A stretch of 64,000 nucleotides of DNA from Bacteriovoracaceae bacterium (lineage in GTDB: Bacteria > Bdellovibrionota > Bacteriovoracia > Bacteriovoracales > Bacteriovoracaceae), in the NCBI GenBank assembly GCA_947377285.1, contig CANCFT010000014.1, forward strand, positions 32,585 to 96,584, in the 5' to 3' direction. Positions 61,134 through 64,000 of this stretch are shown one piece after another. The notes beneath the pieces are model-generated. The model did no database searches, was not told the origin of the DNA, and saw only the letters and a list, made by a program, of their open reading frames with translations. The position numbers and the translations under genes were made by a program. Within the stretch, counting starts at the first letter, position 1; each line of letters starts with the position of its first letter.

Positions 61134-62006
61134 ATATATTCCGGCCGGCAAAATTCGTTCATCATGACTGTGACGAATGCCAAGTTCTCCAATCTCAATT
61201 GTTTTTTTAGAACGGTGACCATTCATTAAATTTGCAAGTGCGTCGGCTTGAACACCATGAGTGTGCGAGGATAAAAAGAAAAAACTATTTTCTCTGGTTA
61301 ATACATTAAAGCAATCATTCACAAGCTCAAAAATCATCTGGTCAAATTCCCATACTTCTTTATTGGCCCCATGACCCCAGCTTGGAGGATCAGCTAAAAT
61401 TCCATCGTACTTAAAACCTTTTCTAAGAGAATGTTTCACGAATGCTTTTACATCTTCTTGAACAAATTTAATTTTTTTTGAGTCAAGTTTTGAGAGATCA
61501 ACATTTTCTTTTCCCCAGCTCAAAACTCCTTTACTTGAATCCACATGAAAGACTTCGGCCCCAGTGGAGAGTACTGCGAGACTAGCGCATCCCGTGTAGC
61601 CAAAAAGATTTAAAAATTTAAGAGGTCTCCCAAGTTGAGCTTGGAGGCGAGTTGTTTCTGTTACGAGGCTATTCCAAACAGCTGCTTGTTCAAAAAAAAC
61701 ACCGCAATGGCCAAAAGAAGTAAACTTCAGTTTAAAATGTAGCTCGCGGGCTTCGGGGGTATTCCATTTGATAACTAGGTTCTGAGGCTCATTGTCTGAA
61801 CGATGCTTCCAGGTTCCACCGCCGTCACTTTTACGGATACAAACCGAAGTGGCCTTACTCCACTCAGATTCACCTAGTAATGGTGCCCAAATTGCCTGTG
61901 GAGAGGGTCGCTCGATTGTCACCCCTGCAATGATCTCAAGCTTTTTGCCATAGCCTGAATCGAGCAAGGTGTAGCCTGGGATTTTTTCAGATGTAAGATT
62001 TTTCAT
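61110..62006 (-). CDS. SAM-dependent methyltransferase (RlmI/RlmK-like)
   Basis: 298 residues of class I methyltransferase of the rRNA-cytosine group: LNLFGYTGCASLAVLSTGAEV (SAM motif I), HVDSSKGVLSWGKENVDLS, QEDVKAFV, and the catalytic ADPPSWGHG. The N-terminal PUA domain of RlmI is not present. It probably methylates RNA, but target is unproven. Confidence 0.85.
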   Translation of the reverse strand: MKNLTSEKIPGYTLLDSGYGKKLEIIAGVTIERPSPQAIWAPLLGESEWSKATSVCIRKSDGGGTWKHRSDNEPQNLVIKWNTPEARELHFKLKFTSFGHCGVFFEQAAVWNSLVTETTRLQAQLGRPLKFLNLFGYTGCASLAVLSTGAEVFHVDSSKGVLSWGKENVDLSKLDSKKIKFVQEDVKAFVKHSLRKGFKYDGILADPPSWGHGANKEVWEFDQMIFELVNDCFNVLTRENSFFFLSSHTHGVQADALANLMNGHRSKKTIEIGELGIRHSHDERILPAGIYSFAKNIC

Positions 62007-62034
62007 TTAATTTTCATATATTATCGAATGGAAC

Positions 62035-62063
62035 TTGTCTAATAGAGATGAAATTTTTATACT
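62035..62063 (+). promoter_or_regulatory. Promoter of tRNA-Arg
   Basis: TTGTCT (62035-62040), 17 bases, TATACT (62058-62063), 20 bases before the tRNA 5' end. Confidence 0.65.
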
Positions 62064-62083
62064 TAGCTGAACTAATCATCCAC

Positions 62084-62160
62084 GCACTCTTAGCTCAGCT
62101 GGATAGAGTAACCGGCTTCGAACCGGTTGGTCGGGGGTTCGAATCCCTCAGAGTGCGCCA
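62084..62160 (+). tRNA. tRNA-Arg (anticodon TCG)
   Basis: 77 bases folding as a full cloverleaf: acceptor GCACTCT/AGAGTGC with discriminator G and encoded CCA; D stem GCTC/GAGT; anticodon stem ACCGG/CCGGT with loop CTTCGAA (anticodon TCG); variable TGGTC; T stem GGGGG/CCCTC with loop TTCGAAT. Reads CGA. Its 3' end is overlapped by the end of a recombinase remnant, the usual arrangement when an element has integrated at a tRNA. Confidence 0.97.
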
Positions 62161-62480
62161 TTTTTCAAGCTTTGCGAACCACCGACCACGATAAATTTTT
62201 GATTTTTACCTGATAAAGAAGAGTTGGCCGTTATAGCCAACTCCGTTTTGTAATGATCTTCATCCACTAACCAGTGAATTGTGATTTCGTTTTTATTAAT
62301 TTCAATTTTTTTAATAAATTTGTGAATAATCTTTTTCTTTATTTCTTCGCTGGCATTAGCTAGTACACGTTTCCAGTTTTCCACAAATTTCTCATAGGTT
62401 TCCGGTTTAACAAATCGGTGAATCGATATTGAAGAAACTTTATTTTCGTTTATAAGCCTCTCTTCAAGCCCAACTTTCAT
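62148..62480 (-). pseudogene. Recombinase C-terminal remnant at the tRNA
   Basis: 110 codons resembling the C-terminal part of large serine recombinases: EEIKKKIIHKFIKKIEINKN followed by EITIHWLVDEDHY is the 'li.kIev..d.i.I.w' end block, and FIVVGGSQSL leads to the stop. The catalytic and DNA-binding parts are missing; a TAG lies shortly upstream of the ATG and 207 bases of stop-rich AT sequence follow up to the transposase gene. The stop codon (62150-62148) is inside the tRNA-Arg 3' half, as for integrases whose end was joined at attB. Serine versus tyrosine type is not fully certain. Confidence 0.6.
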
Positions 62481-62687
62481 AGTTTCAACCGGCTATCCTA
62501 GGTTCGCAGTGGATAAGTCAAAAAAACTCAATCATATTAAAAAGATAAACATCCTTTCTTGTATGCTTGCATAACATTATCGGTTGTAAGTAATTAAATT
62601 CTTAAATCATTTTTTTAAAATAAAAAACAGTTATCCCTTAGCTTTATTATAAAGCAATAAATATTACTATTTAGAGAACTTTAAAAT
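62481..62687. other. Gap between recombinase remnant and transposase
   Basis: AT-rich, with stops in every frame checked. GCTTTA-TTA-TAAAGC (62641-62655) is a small dyad. I could not find terminal inverted repeats for the insertion sequence. Confidence 0.4.
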
Positions 62688-63881
62688 CTATCGACAAGAA
62701 TACAAAATCTTCAATCGATAGTTATCAAAGTTTTTAAATCCATAAGCATTTCTCTGAATGAGTTTTGCTTTACGATTAAATCCCTCGGTTCGGGCATTAG
62801 TGATTCGTGTTTTAAAATAATTTAAAATTTCTTCACGCCATTTTATTAGCGTTCTTCGTAATGTTTGAAGTTCTGGAATTTTGGAATACGCAAGCCAGTC
62901 GGTAAATTTAGTAAATGATCGTTTTGCATTATTGTATCCCTTGCAGCGATAAAGAGAATGAATCGCTTCCTTGGCGGTATATAAATCTTTTAGCGTGGGA
63001 AAAAAGTGTAATACAGCTCTTAAAACCTGCGATTCATGAAACTTTAACTTGTGTCCATTCTTAAGGAGTAATCGCTTAAATGCCCTGTTACGAGTATTAG
63101 AAACGACTTCTTTTTTGTACTTCATGATCGCTGGAAAAATTAATTTAATGACATGAAATTTATCAGCAGTGATAATAGCATTTGGAAATAAAGTAGCGGC
63201 AGCTAATTTAAAACCTGAAGATAAATCAATAACAACATTTTTGACTCTTTCTCGGCTTCTGATTTTTAAAATTCTTTCTGATTCCAAAATATCTGCAGGT
63301 GCCCTACCTAGGATAACTTCTCGCACTTTTCTATTATTATAATCTACAAAGACTGTAACAAATTCTTTTCGCCCATATTTTCGTTGAAAGGAATGCTCGT
63401 CAATTCCAACAGTCGTAGGCCATTCCGATTGCAGTTTTCGAGTTTCTAATTCTAATTGTTCATAGTGACATTTATAAACGAGCCACTCAGAACATCCTGT
63501 GACGGTAGCGACACGTTTTAAATTGGAAAACTGAGTGCAATTCCACATCACATGATGTCGATATCGCTGAGTAGTTCTGAAGCCTTTAAAGATACCTTGG
63601 ACAGGTTCTCTAAAAACTTTTTTACATGACTTGCATAAAAACCTTCTTTTTCTAATTTTTAAAATAATATTTTTATTTCTTAGGGGTGTGTCTCGAATTG
63701 TTACGATCACATGATCATAAATAGTGTGAGCTTTAGTTGCGCATTTAGGACAAACTTCAAAATCTGAAACTTTTTCCATCAGATATATTCGTTGTCTTTT
63801 TTGCGGAGAAGACATTAATTTTACAAATTTTAGTTCCGGAAGAAAAAGATCCTTGATAAAGTTTACAATTGGCACGGGCAT
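62688..63881 (-). CDS. ISL3-family transposase
   Basis: 397 residues with the ISL3 layout: an N-terminal zinc-binding region (VCPKCATKAHTIYDH, FLCKSCKKVF), an HTH (FSNLKRVATVTGCSEWLVYK), then the DDE catalytic core with GIDEHSFQRKYG (first Asp), NVVIDLSSGFKLA (second Asp) and NARTEGFNRKAKLIQRNAYG (Glu). Appears full length. AAGGAG precedes the ATG. The element's ends were not located; the right end may lie past the window. The 63882-64000 flank holds no other gene I can identify. Confidence 0.92.
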   Translation of the reverse strand: MPVPIVNFIKDLFLPELKFVKLMSSPQKRQRIYLMEKVSDFEVCPKCATKAHTIYDHVIVTIRDTPLRNKNIILKIRKRRFLCKSCKKVFREPVQGIFKGFRTTQRYRHHVMWNCTQFSNLKRVATVTGCSEWLVYKCHYEQLELETRKLQSEWPTTVGIDEHSFQRKYGRKEFVTVFVDYNNRKVREVILGRAPADILESERILKIRSRERVKNVVIDLSSGFKLAAATLFPNAIITADKFHVIKLIFPAIMKYKKEVVSNTRNRAFKRLLLKNGHKLKFHESQVLRAVLHFFPTLKDLYTAKEAIHSLYRCKGYNNAKRSFTKFTDWLAYSKIPELQTLRRTLIKWREEILNYFKTRITNARTEGFNRKAKLIQRNAYGFKNFDNYRLKILYSCR

Positions 63882-64000
63882 TCAAAACTCCTTATAAAAA
63901 TGTTGTGCAAACTTATTTTACAAGAAGAAAAATGCCCGGCTTTTTTGATCTGATATTGTTTATTTTGACTGATTAAACGCTATTGACTCAGCGCCATCCA

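Noticed and set aside
1..64000. CRISPR array, rRNA operon, intact prophage
   Set aside because: No regularly spaced long repeats, rRNA genes or phage structural genes were seen on reading the window.

Overview
This window is AT-rich, gene-dense bacterial chromosome from a Gram-negative organism. It carries Tol proteins, LapB, FtsEX with an EnvC-like activator, many exported proteins and several lipoproteins. Gene content and texture (a large set of exported peptidoglycan enzymes, LysM proteins, a Ser/Thr kinase with an extracytoplasmic tail, two exported EEP-fold proteins, an isovaleryl-CoA dehydrogenase) resemble low-GC Bdellovibrionota of the Bacteriovorax type. That placement is inference; there is no rRNA or species marker here.

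Layout. 1-2946 (+): the end of an alpha/beta hydrolase, a lipoprotein and a Ser/Thr kinase. 13689-2960 (-): a tightly packed run of two acyl-CoA dehydrogenases, pgi, an FHA-GGDEF diguanylate cyclase, mutL, miaA, a PEP synthase/PPDK regulatory kinase-phosphorylase, a soluble MgtE-N/CBS protein and an Nramp-family transporter. 13788-15925 (+): a glycosidase-like TIM-barrel protein and a small partner. 15922-19554: a LysM lipoprotein, an exported EEP protein, rlmN and a small exported protein. 19737-24152 (+): sppA, lapB and three coupled exported or membrane proteins of unknown role. 24255-27619 (+): tolQRAB. 27747-31153 (+): a degenerate sigma54-activator-like protein, a small basic protein and an HD phosphohydrolase. 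31308-38425 (+): ftsE, ftsX, an EnvC-like activator, an S41 protease, xseA and a histidine-kinase-like protein with a degenerate ATPase end.

38433-46116: a DnaQ-like exonuclease behind a GAAC-N4-GTTC dyad of the LexA-box type, then a peptidoglycan-remodelling cluster (lytic transglycosylase-like, L,D-transpeptidase, DacB/PBP4-type carboxypeptidase, a second lysozyme-fold candidate). 46119-51749: a TonB-like protein, a hydrolase, a free-Met-sulfoxide-reductase-like GAF protein, a Ste24/M48 protease, a glyoxalase II-like protein, a BCP peroxiredoxin and an EEP nuclease-like protein. 52119-57716 (+): a TPR lipoprotein, a long acidic LysM protein and topA with a lysine-rich N-terminal extension. 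57734-62006: two exported proteins (one a Fic-like fold with a decayed active site), an MFS transporter, a GNAT acetyltransferase and an RlmI-like methyltransferase. 62084-64000: tRNA-Arg(TCG), a recombinase remnant whose end lies inside the tRNA, and an ISL3-family transposase, which together look like the edge of an integrated element.

The unifying theme is envelope biology: Tol, FtsEX-EnvC, LapB, SppA, S41 protease, LysM proteins and peptidoglycan enzymes. Recurrent pseudo-enzymes stand out: Fic-like, sigma54-activator-like, histidine-kinase-like, EnvC-like and a MutL without its nuclease motif. Several promoter regions carry clean dyads that look like operators. No CRISPR array, rRNA or intact prophage was seen. 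No gene-free stretch exceeds about 300 bases.
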